A DNA stretch of 64,000 nt, taken from the NCBI GenBank assembly GCA_016125075.1, contig WGMO01000014.1, forward strand, positions 163,834-227,833. The letters are read 5' to 3'. Source of the DNA: Terrimonas sp. GTDB lineage: Bacteria > Bacteroidota > Bacteroidia > Chitinophagales > Chitinophagaceae. The notes under the pieces are model-generated. The model was given only the letters and a program-made list of their open reading frames with translations. It had not been told where the DNA came from and did not search any database. How positions within the stretch are numbered: position 1 is the stretch's first letter; each line of letters starts with the position of its first letter. Below, in pieces: positions 53,836 through 62,198 of the stretch. The translations under genes and the position numbers were made by a program.

Positions 53836-54483
53836 TTACTGAAGGGAGATCGTTTTTTCAAGCGGTATGACATCTTTCCCGTCTTTTAAGTTCATAAAGA
53901 TCCTGTTACGGGTAACATGGACGGAATCGATGATCTCATACATTTTGTTATACTCCAATTTAGGTTTTTCCACTTCCACGGTTGCTTTCTTTCCGGTCAT
54001 CATTTCTTCTACATAAATGGTATTATTGCTTTTATAGCAGATCAGCCCGTCTTCAACCTTATAGCGGGGGTCAATGCTGTTGATGGCCGATACGGATTTC
54101 TCCATGGCATCAGCTTTATTAAAAGGCAGTTTTAGCCAGTAACCCCTGCGGGTGGTACAATCATTAAAGACCAGGTAGGCATAACTTGTATCCTTGATAT
54201 AGCAGCGAAAGGATGAATCACCGAGGGCCAGGATAGATTCCATAAATGTCGATAAATGGATCTTTCTCCGGTTTTCCAGTTTTTTATGGCTCCAAACCAC
54301 CGAATCGGCCAGGCAGTTGGTCGGTATGATTTTTACGTAGGGTTCAAATGGGTTGAGGATGGTGAATTTCAGGGTATCGGAGAGGCAGGGATTTTCACAA
54401 AGTGGTTTGATCGCTTCAGGGTTTTTGTCTTTGCAGGCAAAAAGCATTCCGGTCAATAAAAAAGTCAGTATAATCGTTCTCAT
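53836..54483 (-). CDS. Hypothetical lipoprotein
   Basis: A 215-residue protein with lipobox L-F-A-C (Cys17). The mature part has a short Cys-containing stretch (C-E-N-P-C-L-S-D-T) and no recognisable catalytic motif. The start at 54483 is chosen over the long open frame to 54801 because that would overlap the divergent YkgJ-type gene and the extra sequence lacks a signal peptide. Function unknown. Confidence 0.72.
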   Translation of the reverse strand: MRTIILTFLLTGMLFACKDKNPEAIKPLCENPCLSDTLKFTILNPFEPYVKIIPTNCLADSVVWSHKKLENRRKIHLSTFMESILALGDSSFRCYIKDTSYAYLVFNDCTTRRGYWLKLPFNKADAMEKSVSAINSIDPRYKVEDGLICYKSNNTIYVEEMMTGKKATVEVEKPKLEYNKMYEIIDSVHVTRNRIFMNLKDGKDVIPLEKTISLQ

Positions 54484-54505
54484 GATATTTATTAATTGAT
54501 CCTGA

Positions 54506-54513
54506 CAAAAATA
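54506..54513 (-). promoter_or_regulatory. Promoter -7 element of the hypothetical lipoprotein
   Basis: Minus-strand TATTTTTG, an exact TAnnTTTG match, 22 nt upstream of the start at 54483. It is bracketed by a CTGACA/TGTCAG inverted repeat (54502-54507 and 54522-54527) that could be an operator. Confidence 0.5.
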
Positions 54514-54573
54514 GAAACTAATGTCAGTATAAAAAGTTTTTTCTATTATCTTCGGCCCCGTCAAGAAAAAAAT

Positions 54574-55077
54574 ATGTCTGTCAACCTGAGATCGTTTAAC
54601 CAGAAAGTAAGGAACCGTAAAACCGCCTATAAGCGGTTTCTCACCCGGCTTGAAAAAAAGACCCCCGCCAATCTCGACAAACTCACCACCATCGTGGAAA
54701 AGGAAGTGTGGCAGGAAATAGATTGCCTTACCTGTGCCAATTGTTGTAAGACCATGACGCCTACCTATACCGGAAAGGATATCAAACGTATTGCCAAGCA
54801 CCTGGGTATGTCAGTCAATGCCTTTAGGAAGAAATGGTTGGTCAAAGACAGGAGCAATGGCGACTGGATGAATAAATCAACCCCCTGCCAGTTCCTCAAC
54901 CTGAAAGATAATAAATGCAGCATCTATAAGGTCCGGCCCGTAGATTGCTCGGGGTTTCCGCATTTACCTAAGAAAAAAATGGTGGATTATATGCACGTGC
55001 ATAAACAGAATATAGAATACTGCCCGGCCACCTTCAAAATGGTGGAGAAACTGATCGAACGGGTGAATGGTCAGTGA
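54574..55077 (+). CDS. YkgJ-family cysteine cluster protein
   Basis: A 167-residue protein with the CxxCxxCC-type metal-binding motif C-L-T-C-A-N-C-C near residue 50, followed by Cys residues in T-P-C-Q-F-L, K-C-S-I-Y, and R-P-V-D-C-S-G-F-P. Members are thought to bind zinc or an iron-sulfur centre; the activity is unknown. The ATG at 54574 is chosen, as the frame upstream begins within the divergent promoter region. No signal peptide, so cytoplasmic. Confidence 0.85.
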   Translation: MSVNLRSFNQKVRNRKTAYKRFLTRLEKKTPANLDKLTTIVEKEVWQEIDCLTCANCCKTMTPTYTGKDIKRIAKHLGMSVNAFRKKWLVKDRSNGDWMNKSTPCQFLNLKDNKCSIYKVRPVDCSGFPHLPKKKMVDYMHVHKQNIEYCPATFKMVEKLIERVNGQ

Positions 55078-55130
55078 TCCCTGGCGAAATACGAATGCGT
55101 CTATTCTTAAGCGGTATTGTATATTAAACC

Positions 55131-55487
55131 TCATAGGAACACATCTTCCAACAGGAAAAACTCATCTTCCCTGTTCTTATGCAAGGTGATAGCCAGTATA
55201 TCATATTGCACATGCCGGTATTGCGGATGTTGAAACAGGAATTCGTCAGCGGCATTCAGCAGGCGCCTGAATTTCTTCTTTGTTACGGCGTCTTCCGGGT
55301 GACCACCGGCCACGGACCTGCGCGTTTTGATTTCAATAAAATGCAGCAGGTTTCCCCGGGTAGCGATAATGTCAATCTCGTAATAGGAATGACGCCAGTT
55401 TTTATGCAAAATGAAGAACCCTTTACCACTCAGGTATTGCTCTGCCATCGCTTCCCCTTTTTTACCCAGGTCGTTATGTTCGGCCAT
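55131..55487 (-). CDS. yraN: YraN/UPF0102 endonuclease-like protein
   Basis: A 118-residue protein of the YraN family, with a restriction-endonuclease-like core: G-K-K-G-E-A-M-A-E near residue 8, Y-E-I-D-I-I-A near residue 36, and F-I-E-I-K-T-R near residue 50 (the D...ExK site). A nuclease or Holliday-junction role has been proposed; the activity is poorly studied. The gene is divergent from manA. Confidence 0.9.
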   Translation of the reverse strand: MAEHNDLGKKGEAMAEQYLSGKGFFILHKNWRHSYYEIDIIATRGNLLHFIEIKTRRSVAGGHPEDAVTKKKFRRLLNAADEFLFQHPQYRHVQYDILAITLHKNREDEFFLLEDVFL

Positions 55488-55525
55488 GCATTATCTTTAC
55501 TTTAAATTACAACGTAAACCTGACT

Positions 55526-56692
55526 ATGAAAAAGGGTATTTACAGACTCGAGGGAACCATTCAGCACTATGATTGGGGGGGCACTGATTATTTGCCCGGG
55601 TTACTGGGCATCATCAATACCTCCAAAAAAAACTATGCAGAATACTGGATGGGCACCCATCCAAAATCCCCTTCTCAGATCAGGCTAGGCGATGAATTAC
55701 AAAAACTGGATACGGTAACAGCGATCCCCTTTCTTTTAAAAGTGCTGGATGTAAAAGATATGCTGTCTATCCAGGTACACCCGTCAAAGATGGCCGCTGC
55801 CCTGGAATTTGCCAAGGAAAATGCCGACCGGATTCCACTCGATGCACCACACCGGAATTATAAAGATGACAACCACAAACCCGAATTGGCCTATGCGATC
55901 AGTGAATTTTGGTTGTTGCATGGTTTTAAGCCTGAAGACCCTTTAAGGGCTGTTTTGCGATCCGTACCCGAGTTTGAAAGCCTGATACCCGTTTTTGAAC
56001 TGGAAGGTTATGAGGGATTGTATAAAAAAGTGATGGGGATGCCCCAGGAGCAGGTGAACGCCTGTTTAACACCCCTGCTGGACCGGATCGTTCCTCTTTA
56101 TGAAAAGGGGGTTTTGCGCAAGGAGGAGGAGGATTATTGGGCCGCCAGGGCAGCAATTACTTTTAACAGGAATGGGCAGACGGACCGGGGTATATTTTCC
56201 GTTTATTTTTTCAATATCGTCAAACTTAACCCCGGAGAGGCCATTTTCCAGGAAGCCGGTATCCCGCATGCCTATCTTTTCGGGCAATGTGTGGAGATCA
56301 TGGCCAATTCTGACAATGTATTAAGGGGTGGACTGACGACCAAGCATATTGATGTAAAAGAACTGTTGAAACATACAAAATGCGATGCCGTTATACCTGC
56401 TATCCTGAAAGGGACCCGAAAGGACAATTTTGAAAAGGTTTTTGAAACCACTGCACCCGATTTTGAATTAGCCGAGATCCGGATGGAAAAAATGAATGAT
56501 AGACAGGCAAAGACCCGTACCGATGAAATCCTATTCGTCCTGCAAGGGGTCGTTGATCTCTCTGCCGAAGATCATTTTCTTTCCTTAATAGCAGGCGAAG
56601 CAGCCTTTGTGGCCGCCGGTACGGCATACCATATGAGATGCATTGAAAAGAGTTTGGTTTTCAGGGCTTCAGCACCTGTTAACAGGGAGTGA
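55526..56692 (+). CDS. manA: Mannose-6-phosphate isomerase, class I
   Basis: A 388-residue zinc enzyme interconverting mannose-6-phosphate and fructose-6-phosphate. Metal-site motifs: I-Q-V-H-P-S near residue 92, N-H-K-P-E-L near residue 115, and I-P-H-A-Y near residue 249, followed by the class I signature M-A-N-S-D-N-V-L-R-G-G-L-T-T-K-H. The C-terminal cupin part is shorter than in E. coli. ATG start, 38 nt from the divergent yraN start. Confidence 0.94.
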   Translation: MKKGIYRLEGTIQHYDWGGTDYLPGLLGIINTSKKNYAEYWMGTHPKSPSQIRLGDELQKLDTVTAIPFLLKVLDVKDMLSIQVHPSKMAAALEFAKENADRIPLDAPHRNYKDDNHKPELAYAISEFWLLHGFKPEDPLRAVLRSVPEFESLIPVFELEGYEGLYKKVMGMPQEQVNACLTPLLDRIVPLYEKGVLRKEEEDYWAARAAITFNRNGQTDRGIFSVYFFNIVKLNPGEAIFQEAGIPHAYLFGQCVEIMANSDNVLRGGLTTKHIDVKELLKHTKCDAVIPAILKGTRKDNFEKVFETTAPDFELAEIRMEKMNDRQAKTRTDEILFVLQGVVDLSAEDHFLSLIAGEAAFVAAGTAYHMRCIEKSLVFRASAPVNRE

Positions 56693-56724
56693 ATAAGTCT
56701 GCCGGTCAATTGATCGAATTCTTT

Positions 56725-56732
56725 TATTTTTG
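56725..56732 (+). promoter_or_regulatory. Promoter -7 element of the DUF6580 gene
   Basis: TATTTTTG, an exact TAnnTTTG match, 41 nt upstream of the start at 56774. Confidence 0.5.
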
Positions 56733-56773
56733 CAGTCTGTTATATTGTAAATTACATTGACAAAAAAAGAACT

Positions 56774-57340
56774 ATGCGTATTAACATAAAATGGATCTTA
56801 TTTATTTCCCTGTTGGTATTATTGACAGTTGCTTATAAAATATTCCTGGGACCGGATGTCAACTGGTCAGGATTTTCACCTGTTATGGCTATCGCTGTTT
56901 TTTCGGGTATGATCATTAAACGGAAAAACAGTTCATTCCTGCTTCCCCTGCTGGCACTCCTTGTGAGTGATATCATTATTGAGATACTGTTTAAGGCAGA
57001 CCTGTTTGATTACGAAGGTTTTTATGCCGGGCAGTGGAAAAACTACGGATTAATCTTAACGGCAACCTTGATAGGTTGGGGGTTAAGGGGCCGGAGCAGG
57101 CAAAACCTGCTGGCAGGGGCCATTGCGGCACCTACTGTTTATTTCTTTTTGTCGAATACAATGGTTTGGATGTCTTCTGTGGCTTTGTACACAAAGGATT
57201 TTTCCGGCCTGATGAATTGCTATACAGCCGGGCTTCCATTTTACAGGAATTCCCTGATCGCCACGATTGTTTTTTTACCGCTGATCATGGTTGCCTACAA
57301 TTATATCATACAACAAAGAAGGCGTCTTACTTTGGCTTAA
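56774..57340 (+). CDS. DUF6580-type membrane protein
   Basis: A 188-residue, mainly hydrophobic protein with five to six helices (for example WILFISLLVLLTVAYKIFL and SLIATIVFLPLIMVAYNYII). The repeated Gly/Ala pattern and fold recall ECF-transporter S-components, but no substrate motif is visible. DUF6580 is the likely family. ATG start and a strong terminator after it. Confidence 0.72.
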   Translation: MRINIKWILFISLLVLLTVAYKIFLGPDVNWSGFSPVMAIAVFSGMIIKRKNSSFLLPLLALLVSDIIIEILFKADLFDYEGFYAGQWKNYGLILTATLIGWGLRGRSRQNLLAGAIAAPTVYFFLSNTMVWMSSVALYTKDFSGLMNCYTAGLPFYRNSLIATIVFLPLIMVAYNYIIQQRRRLTLA

Positions 57341-57361
57341 TATTGTGCACAATTTTTTTTT

Positions 57362-57388
57362 AAAATACCCGCAAATGGCGGGTATTTT
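57362..57388 (+). terminator. Terminator between the DUF6580 gene and rnhA
   Basis: A perfect 11-bp stem (57362-57372 with 57378-57388) and five-base loop, followed by AGTTTTT on the plus strand. It could also serve convergent rnhA, but the T-tract on that side is weaker. Confidence 0.85.
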
Positions 57389-57411
57389 AGTTTTTGCACC
57401 ATCTTTAATGA

Positions 57412-57879
57412 TCAGTCTTCATTTTGATACCCTGTATCGGTTTCCAGGTGATGTCCGTCGGCAGCAGCAGTAGCCAGTTCGTCGCAATGGTTATTAAAGG
57501 GGTTGTCGGCATGCCCCTTCACCCAGGTAAATTTTACCTGCTGACGGGCAGCAAGTTCATCATAGCGGAGCCAGAGATCTTTGTTTTTTTTGCCCCCTTT
57601 GAAACCAGTCCGGATCCAGTTTTTAAGCCATCCTTTTTCCACGGCATCTACAATGTATTTGCTGTCAGAAAATATCATGACCTTCATATTGTCTTTCTTC
57701 AGTGCTTCAAGCCCGGCAATGACAGCCATCAGTTCCATACGGTTATTGGTGGTGTATTTAAACCCCTTCGCTATTTCTTTTCTATGGGTTCCGGCCATCA
57801 GGAGGGTGCCAAATCCCCCTGGCCCCGGATTGCCACGGGAAGAACCATCGGTATAGATAATGACATCAGGCTTATTCAA
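57412..57879 (-). CDS. rnhA: Ribonuclease HI
   Basis: A 155-residue nuclease degrading the RNA strand of RNA-DNA hybrids. Catalytic carboxylates are in I-Y-T-D-G-S-S, N-R-M-E-L-M, F-S-D-S-K-Y, and the late H-C-D-E-L-A; G-N-P-G-P-G-G-F-G is also conserved. It overlaps the stop of the upstream YiiX-like gene by 4 nt, so they form a pair. Confidence 0.95.
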   Translation of the reverse strand: MNKPDVIIYTDGSSRGNPGPGGFGTLLMAGTHRKEIAKGFKYTTNNRMELMAVIAGLEALKKDNMKVMIFSDSKYIVDAVEKGWLKNWIRTGFKGGKKNKDLWLRYDELAARQQVKFTWVKGHADNPFNNHCDELATAAADGHHLETDTGYQNED

Positions 57880-58652
57880 TTGGAATTATTTTCAGGTGAA
57901 GGGATCATGACCGGTCCGTTGTTTTCGGCAAATACTTTTTTATACACGGTGTGGCAATGCGGGTTCAGGTAAAGGTTATCAATGGCCAGGTATTCGCGTT
58001 GATCGGCACTTTTACCGGAAGGCAATACTTTTTTCTGCAAAGCCATTTTCAGGTATTTGCGTTTTAATTCCCGGTTCACTATACTTTTTGAAAAAACGAT
58101 CCTGTTGCCTGTAGCCCTTTCAATCGATTTGGCAATCATTTCCACGCAATACATCTTGTCGTCAGTACGCAGGTCAAAACTCATATCAAATTGTAATTTT
58201 TCCCGGTAGTATTCCAGCACAATGGACTTAAGTTTTTGTAATTCATCCTGTGTAAAATCAAACCGATAAATACCAATGATCACATTATGCGTAGGGGTCA
58301 GAAAAGAATCAAGGGGGTCTTTTCGCATCACTTCATCCGGATTGAGATCCCCGGCCATATTGTGAAAAATATACAGGGTGTCATTAAATGAGAATGCCAG
58401 ACCGCTATGGGAATACATTTTTTCTGTCTGGCTGAAATCTTTCAGCATAAAACTTGTCATATCATCCCCGCAACGCAACACCAGGTCGCCTTCCCGGATC
58501 CTATTTTCGGCGGCCCTTACTGTGTCCCATCTTTCTGCCAACAGGGCCCCAGTGGCAGGGGGCACAGGTTGAAAGGATGTATCCGGGTTATTGGTGCAAG
58601 CGGAGAGCCATAAACAAAAAAATAGGAGGCTTTGAAATCTGATTTGCTTCAT
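57876..58652 (-). CDS. YiiX/YebB-like permuted papain-fold lipoprotein
   Basis: A 258-residue lipoprotein with lipobox L-S-A-C (Cys19). The domain resembles YiiX-type permuted papain-like enzymes: G-D-L-V-L-R-C-G-D-D near the start of the fold, Y-S-H-S-G-L for the His, and M-Y-C-V-E-M-I for the later nucleophile Cys, the reverse order typical of the permuted fold. It may hydrolyse amide bonds in cell wall or lipid. The Met at 58652 is preferred over 58673, since the earlier one gives a worse signal peptide. It overlaps rnhA by 4 nt. Confidence 0.8.
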   Translation of the reverse strand: MKQIRFQSLLFFCLWLSACTNNPDTSFQPVPPATGALLAERWDTVRAAENRIREGDLVLRCGDDMTSFMLKDFSQTEKMYSHSGLAFSFNDTLYIFHNMAGDLNPDEVMRKDPLDSFLTPTHNVIIGIYRFDFTQDELQKLKSIVLEYYREKLQFDMSFDLRTDDKMYCVEMIAKSIERATGNRIVFSKSIVNRELKRKYLKMALQKKVLPSGKSADQREYLAIDNLYLNPHCHTVYKKVFAENNGPVMIPSPENNSN

Positions 58653-58665
58653 GGGATAAAAGTAA

Positions 58666-58697
58666 AAATCCAACCCTGAATAATCAAAGTTGGATTT
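58666..58697 (-). terminator. Terminator of the first choice-of-anchor J gene
   Basis: A 9-bp perfect stem (58666-58674 with 58689-58697) and 14-base loop downstream of the gene ending at 58717. On the minus strand the T-rich stretch TTTTTACTTTTA follows; this same stretch holds a 7/8 promoter match (TACTTTTA) for the YiiX-like gene starting 4 nt further on. Confidence 0.75.
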
Positions 58698-58716
58698 ATT
58701 ATTAAGATAAGTTTAT

Positions 58717-59445
58717 TTACTTGACGCTCACAAATTCAAAATCATCAATGCCAATTTCATTGGAATTGTTACCACTGGGACCGCCATCCTGAACATAATA
58801 GCGGAAACCGATGCGTAATTTTTTATAAGTGGGGTAGGGTAACCCTGAAATGGAAAATTCGTACTTGGTCCAGGTTGTGGGGTAACCGGTTGGAGAAAGC
58901 CCCGGGTTAATATCCAGGAGCATTTTGGTAAAGTCGCCGGTATTATCCGGGCCGGTGCCTACGTTATAACCATCATTGGTTACGTTCATCCATACCTGCA
59001 TACGGTCAGGATAACTGACGGGGCTGGAAGTTTTGGTCCAGAAAGAGAATTTGTCCCCGTTTTTCATATTCAAAGCAGGGGTGATCAGCCAGCAATTGAT
59101 ATATGAAAGACCGTCTCCGACAGTATATGGGCATAAGGCATATTCATTGGCACTGGCCGTTGATGAATGTGCTGCTATGTTTGAATAGAAGGGTCCGCCT
59201 TTAATATTATCGGCGATATAAGATCCCTGCTGCCAGTTTTCGTCTCCGGCAAGATTGCTCCTGTTGATAGCCCGCCAGCCATTATTGATAACCTTCTGAA
59301 TGGAATCGAAGGGCTCAGAATAGGAATAGTCATCACTGATGGTGACCAGTTCTGTTTTCAGTTTTTCCTCTTTACAGGCATAGAGAAAAAATGCCATGGA
59401 TAAAACGAGCGATAATGATAAAAAAAGAGTCAATTTATTTTTCAT
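58717..59445 (-). CDS. Choice-of-anchor J domain lipoprotein, copy 2
   Basis: A 242-residue lipoprotein (L-Y-A-C, lipid Cys24) with a choice-of-anchor J beta-sandwich: F-D-S near the start, the W-Q-Q-G-S-Y block, W-L-I-T-P-A-L-N-M-K-N-G-D-K-F-S-F-W and Y-E-F-S-I-S-G-L. It is a paralogue of the gene at 59473, from which it is separated by 27 nt on the same strand. Such surface domains often bind a ligand or mediate protein attachment; function unknown. Confidence 0.83.
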   Translation of the reverse strand: MKNKLTLFLSLSLVLSMAFFLYACKEEKLKTELVTISDDYSYSEPFDSIQKVINNGWRAINRSNLAGDENWQQGSYIADNIKGGPFYSNIAAHSSTASANEYALCPYTVGDGLSYINCWLITPALNMKNGDKFSFWTKTSSPVSYPDRMQVWMNVTNDGYNVGTGPDNTGDFTKMLLDINPGLSPTGYPTTWTKYEFSISGLPYPTYKKLRIGFRYYVQDGGPSGNNSNEIGIDDFEFVSVK

Positions 59446-59472
59446 AATACTTTTTTAGAAATATTAGGTTGA

Positions 59473-60234
59473 TTATTTACTGATATACGCAACGCTGTCA
59501 ATCCCAATGGATGAACCAAAACCATTGGCACCGGCACCTTCAATGAAATAGCGGAATGCGAATCGTCCGTAAACCGGTTCATTTAATCCAAAAACCTCAG
59601 CTTCAAAACGGGTCCACCTGTGTGGGTAAGCATTTCTTGCTTTAATCCTGTCGGGATCTGTGGGGTCCAGAATATTGTAATTACTCAAAAGGAATTCGTT
59701 GTAGAATGGATTAATGTCGAGCAGGGTAGTAGTGAAATCACCCACTTCAGTACCATTACCGCAGTTCAGGGATCCGGTAGGGTTGAGTTTTACCTGCATC
59801 CTGTTTACGAAATCCGTAGAATCACCCAGGTAGCTATATAATTCAGTCCTTGTATAGAATACAATCTTATCACCATTCTTCATCCATATTTGGGGAGAAA
59901 CAGCCCAGTTGCTGATCACGCCGGCATCAGATGAAGTTGAGGTATAGTCGGCCCAGAGATAACCGTTACCAGCTGCATATGTGGAATAGGGTGGGAACGG
60001 GATATAATTATCCGCATTGGGGTTTTGCCAGTTCCTCCGTCCTAATGCAACACTCCTGTTGATAAAGCGCCATCCCCTGTCATATGCCGCATTCGCCGTG
60101 TCAAATTCTTCAACAAATGACTGATCAGGCGTTGCCGGTTTTACTTTGAGGTTGGAATCATCAATACAGGATTGTAAGGCAGTGATACATGAGAGGGAAA
60201 CCAATAGAAATCCAGTGAGGGTAGATTTTCTCAT
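59473..60234 (-). CDS. Choice-of-anchor J domain lipoprotein, copy 1
   Basis: A 253-residue lipoprotein (L-Q-S-C, lipid Cys23) and paralogue of the next gene. Shared blocks include E-F-D-T/E-P-F-D-S, G-W-R-F-I-N-R-S/G-W-R-A-I-N-R-S, M-K-N-G-D-K, R-M-Q-V, G-D-F-T and L-L-D-I-N-P, and the ending G-I-D. The two genes look like a tandem duplication that has diverged. The C-terminal extension (residues 180-210) is unique to this copy. Confidence 0.83.
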   Translation of the reverse strand: MRKSTLTGFLLVSLSCITALQSCIDDSNLKVKPATPDQSFVEEFDTANAAYDRGWRFINRSVALGRRNWQNPNADNYIPFPPYSTYAAGNGYLWADYTSTSSDAGVISNWAVSPQIWMKNGDKIVFYTRTELYSYLGDSTDFVNRMQVKLNPTGSLNCGNGTEVGDFTTTLLDINPFYNEFLLSNYNILDPTDPDRIKARNAYPHRWTRFEAEVFGLNEPVYGRFAFRYFIEGAGANGFGSSIGIDSVAYISK

Positions 60235-60266
60235 AAATGTTCAGTTAGTGTTAATGAAGGGGTGAA

Positions 60267-60295
60267 ATTAATCAAAAAAAATTAATCCAAAAAAA
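60267..60295. repeat. Tandem ATTAATC-A7 repeat
   Basis: ATTAATC followed by seven A is repeated as ATTAATCC plus seven A, 33-61 nt upstream of the choice-of-anchor J operon. Low-complexity, possible promoter-proximal AT-rich element. Confidence 0.5.
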
Positions 60296-60321
60296 CATTA
60301 TTTGCACGGAAAATCAGCTCT

Positions 60322-61947
60322 TTACACCTGGAAAACCCCTGTTTTGAGCTCCTTCAGAAATGGATTATGGCTGGCCGCATTCAGCCCCTCTGAAATATAA
60401 TGACGGGTTTCTGCCGGATCAATGATGGCATCCACCCAAAGTCTGGCTGCTGCATAGCAGGGAGAGGTCTGGGCATCATACCGGCCTTTTATTTTTTCTA
60501 ACAGGGCTTTTTCAGCTTCCGGTGTTATTTCTTTTCCCTGTTTTTTCAAAGAAGCGACTTCAATCTGCAATAAGGTTTTTGCAGCAGCATCTCCACCCAT
60601 CACAGCGATTTTTGCCGATGGCCATGCATAAATAAAGCGTGGGTCGTAAGCTTTTCCACACATGGCATAATTTCCGGCGCCATAGCTGTTGCCTATAATG
60701 ATCGTGATCTTGGGTACCACTGAATTGGCCACCGCATTTACCAGCTTGGCCCCGTCTTTGATAATACCACTGTGTTCGCTTCGGCTTCCCACCATGAAAC
60801 CGGTCACATCCTGCAGGAATACGAGGGGTATCTTTTTCTGGTTACAGTTAAGGATGAAACGGGCCGCTTTATCCGCACTGTCATTATAGATCACCCCACC
60901 CATCTGCATCTCGCCCCGGCTGTTTTTAACGATCAGTCGCTGGTTGGCTACGATACCAACGGCCCATCCCTCGATCCGGGCATAACCGCAAACGATGGTT
61001 TTGCCATATTCGGCTTTGAATTGTTCAAATTCACCATCATCCACAATATGTTCAATGATGCTGATCATATCATAGGGTTTACCGTCATGCGGAAAACATC
61101 CATATATTTCTTCCGGGTCTTTTTTCGGGGGCTTTGCCGCAATGCGGTCAAACCCTGCCCTGGGGGAATCCCCCAGCATGCTCATCATTTTCTTGATATG
61201 GTCCATGCATTCCTGCTCTGTCCTGAACTTATAATCGGCAATACCGCTGATGGCGGTATGGGTATCGGCACCTCCAAGGGTTTCATTGTCCACTTCCTCA
61301 CCAATGGCTGCTTTTACCAGGTAAGGTCCTGCCAGGTAGATGGATCCATTCCCTTCCACCATCAGGGTTTCATCACTCATGATCGGGAGGTAGGCGCCGC
61401 CTGCCACACAGGGTCCCATTACAGCCGCGATTTGTGTGATGCCCATGCCACTCATAACAGCATTGTTTCTGAAAATGCGCCCAAAATGTTCTTTATCCGG
61501 AAAAATTTCATCCTGCAGGGGAAGAAAAACGCCGGCACTGTCAACCAGGTATATCACCGGCAAATGGTTCTCCATGGCTATTTCCTGTAAGCGCAGGTTT
61601 TTCTTACCGGTTATAGGAAACCAGGCACCTGCTTTTACGGTCTGGTCATTGGCCAGGATCACACACTGCCGGCCGCTGACATAACCAATGCCTGCAACCG
61701 TTCCACCGGCTGGGCAGCCTCCCTGTTCAGGATACATTTCATAACCTGCAAATGCACCAATTTCTATAAATGGTTTATGATTATCTGTAAGATATTGAAT
61801 TCTTTCCCTGGGTGTAAGTTTCTGCTGACTATGCTGTTTTTCAACTGCTTTTTTTCCGCCCCCTTCATAGATCTTGCCCAGCTTTTGGCGGATACTGCTG
61901 AGCGACTGCTTCATCACGTCTTCATTTTTGTTGAATTCCAGGTTCAT
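60322..61947 (-). CDS. Acyl-CoA carboxylase beta (carboxyltransferase) subunit
   Basis: A 541-residue biotin-dependent carboxyltransferase. Landmarks are Q-K-L-T-P-R-E-R-I, A-N-D-Q-T-V-K-A-G, M-G-P-C-V-A-G-G-A-Y-L-P, and C-terminal I-I-G-N-S-Y-G-A-G-N-Y-A-M-C-G and W-P-S-A-K-I-A-V-M-G-G. The latter fits the methylcrotonoyl-CoA carboxylase branch better than the propionyl branch, but not decisively. The alpha subunit gene is absent, so it must be elsewhere. A Met at 61914 is an alternative start. Confidence 0.9.
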   Translation of the reverse strand: MNLEFNKNEDVMKQSLSSIRQKLGKIYEGGGKKAVEKQHSQQKLTPRERIQYLTDNHKPFIEIGAFAGYEMYPEQGGCPAGGTVAGIGYVSGRQCVILANDQTVKAGAWFPITGKKNLRLQEIAMENHLPVIYLVDSAGVFLPLQDEIFPDKEHFGRIFRNNAVMSGMGITQIAAVMGPCVAGGAYLPIMSDETLMVEGNGSIYLAGPYLVKAAIGEEVDNETLGGADTHTAISGIADYKFRTEQECMDHIKKMMSMLGDSPRAGFDRIAAKPPKKDPEEIYGCFPHDGKPYDMISIIEHIVDDGEFEQFKAEYGKTIVCGYARIEGWAVGIVANQRLIVKNSRGEMQMGGVIYNDSADKAARFILNCNQKKIPLVFLQDVTGFMVGSRSEHSGIIKDGAKLVNAVANSVVPKITIIIGNSYGAGNYAMCGKAYDPRFIYAWPSAKIAVMGGDAAAKTLLQIEVASLKKQGKEITPEAEKALLEKIKGRYDAQTSPCYAAARLWVDAIIDPAETRHYISEGLNAASHNPFLKELKTGVFQV

Positions 61948-61965
61948 AGTCTAAATGTTGGCCTA

Positions 61966-61973
61966 CAAAGATA
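61966..61973 (-). promoter_or_regulatory. Promoter -7 element of the carboxyltransferase gene
   Basis: Minus-strand TATCTTTG, an exact TAnnTTTG match, 18 nt upstream of the start at 61947. The rest of the 251-nt gap to the regulator at 62199 shows no gene. Confidence 0.55.
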
Positions 61974-62198
61974 GGTGCTTCAGGATTTGGTTGAAGGTTA
62001 ACGGCAATTACCTGCCTGGAAGGCTTACACTTTTTTGATTTTTCAAGCCAATAGCCCTTCCCGGGCTCCGAATTGCAAAGGGTTGGTGGGTAAAGCCGGA
62101 TTACCAGGATGTTTTTTAAGTGAATGATGCCGGGGAAGTTATTATTGGATTTTTTTGAGAATGTATTAACTTCAGATTAATATAAATTATAATTTCTT

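Noticed and set aside
54484..54801. Longer N-terminus for the hypothetical lipoprotein
   Set aside because: It would overlap the divergent YkgJ-type gene and hide the signal peptide with its lipobox.
60772..61590. 272-codon plus-strand frame opposite the acyl-CoA carboxylase gene
   Set aside because: Antisense shadow of a strongly conserved carboxyltransferase; no family pattern.
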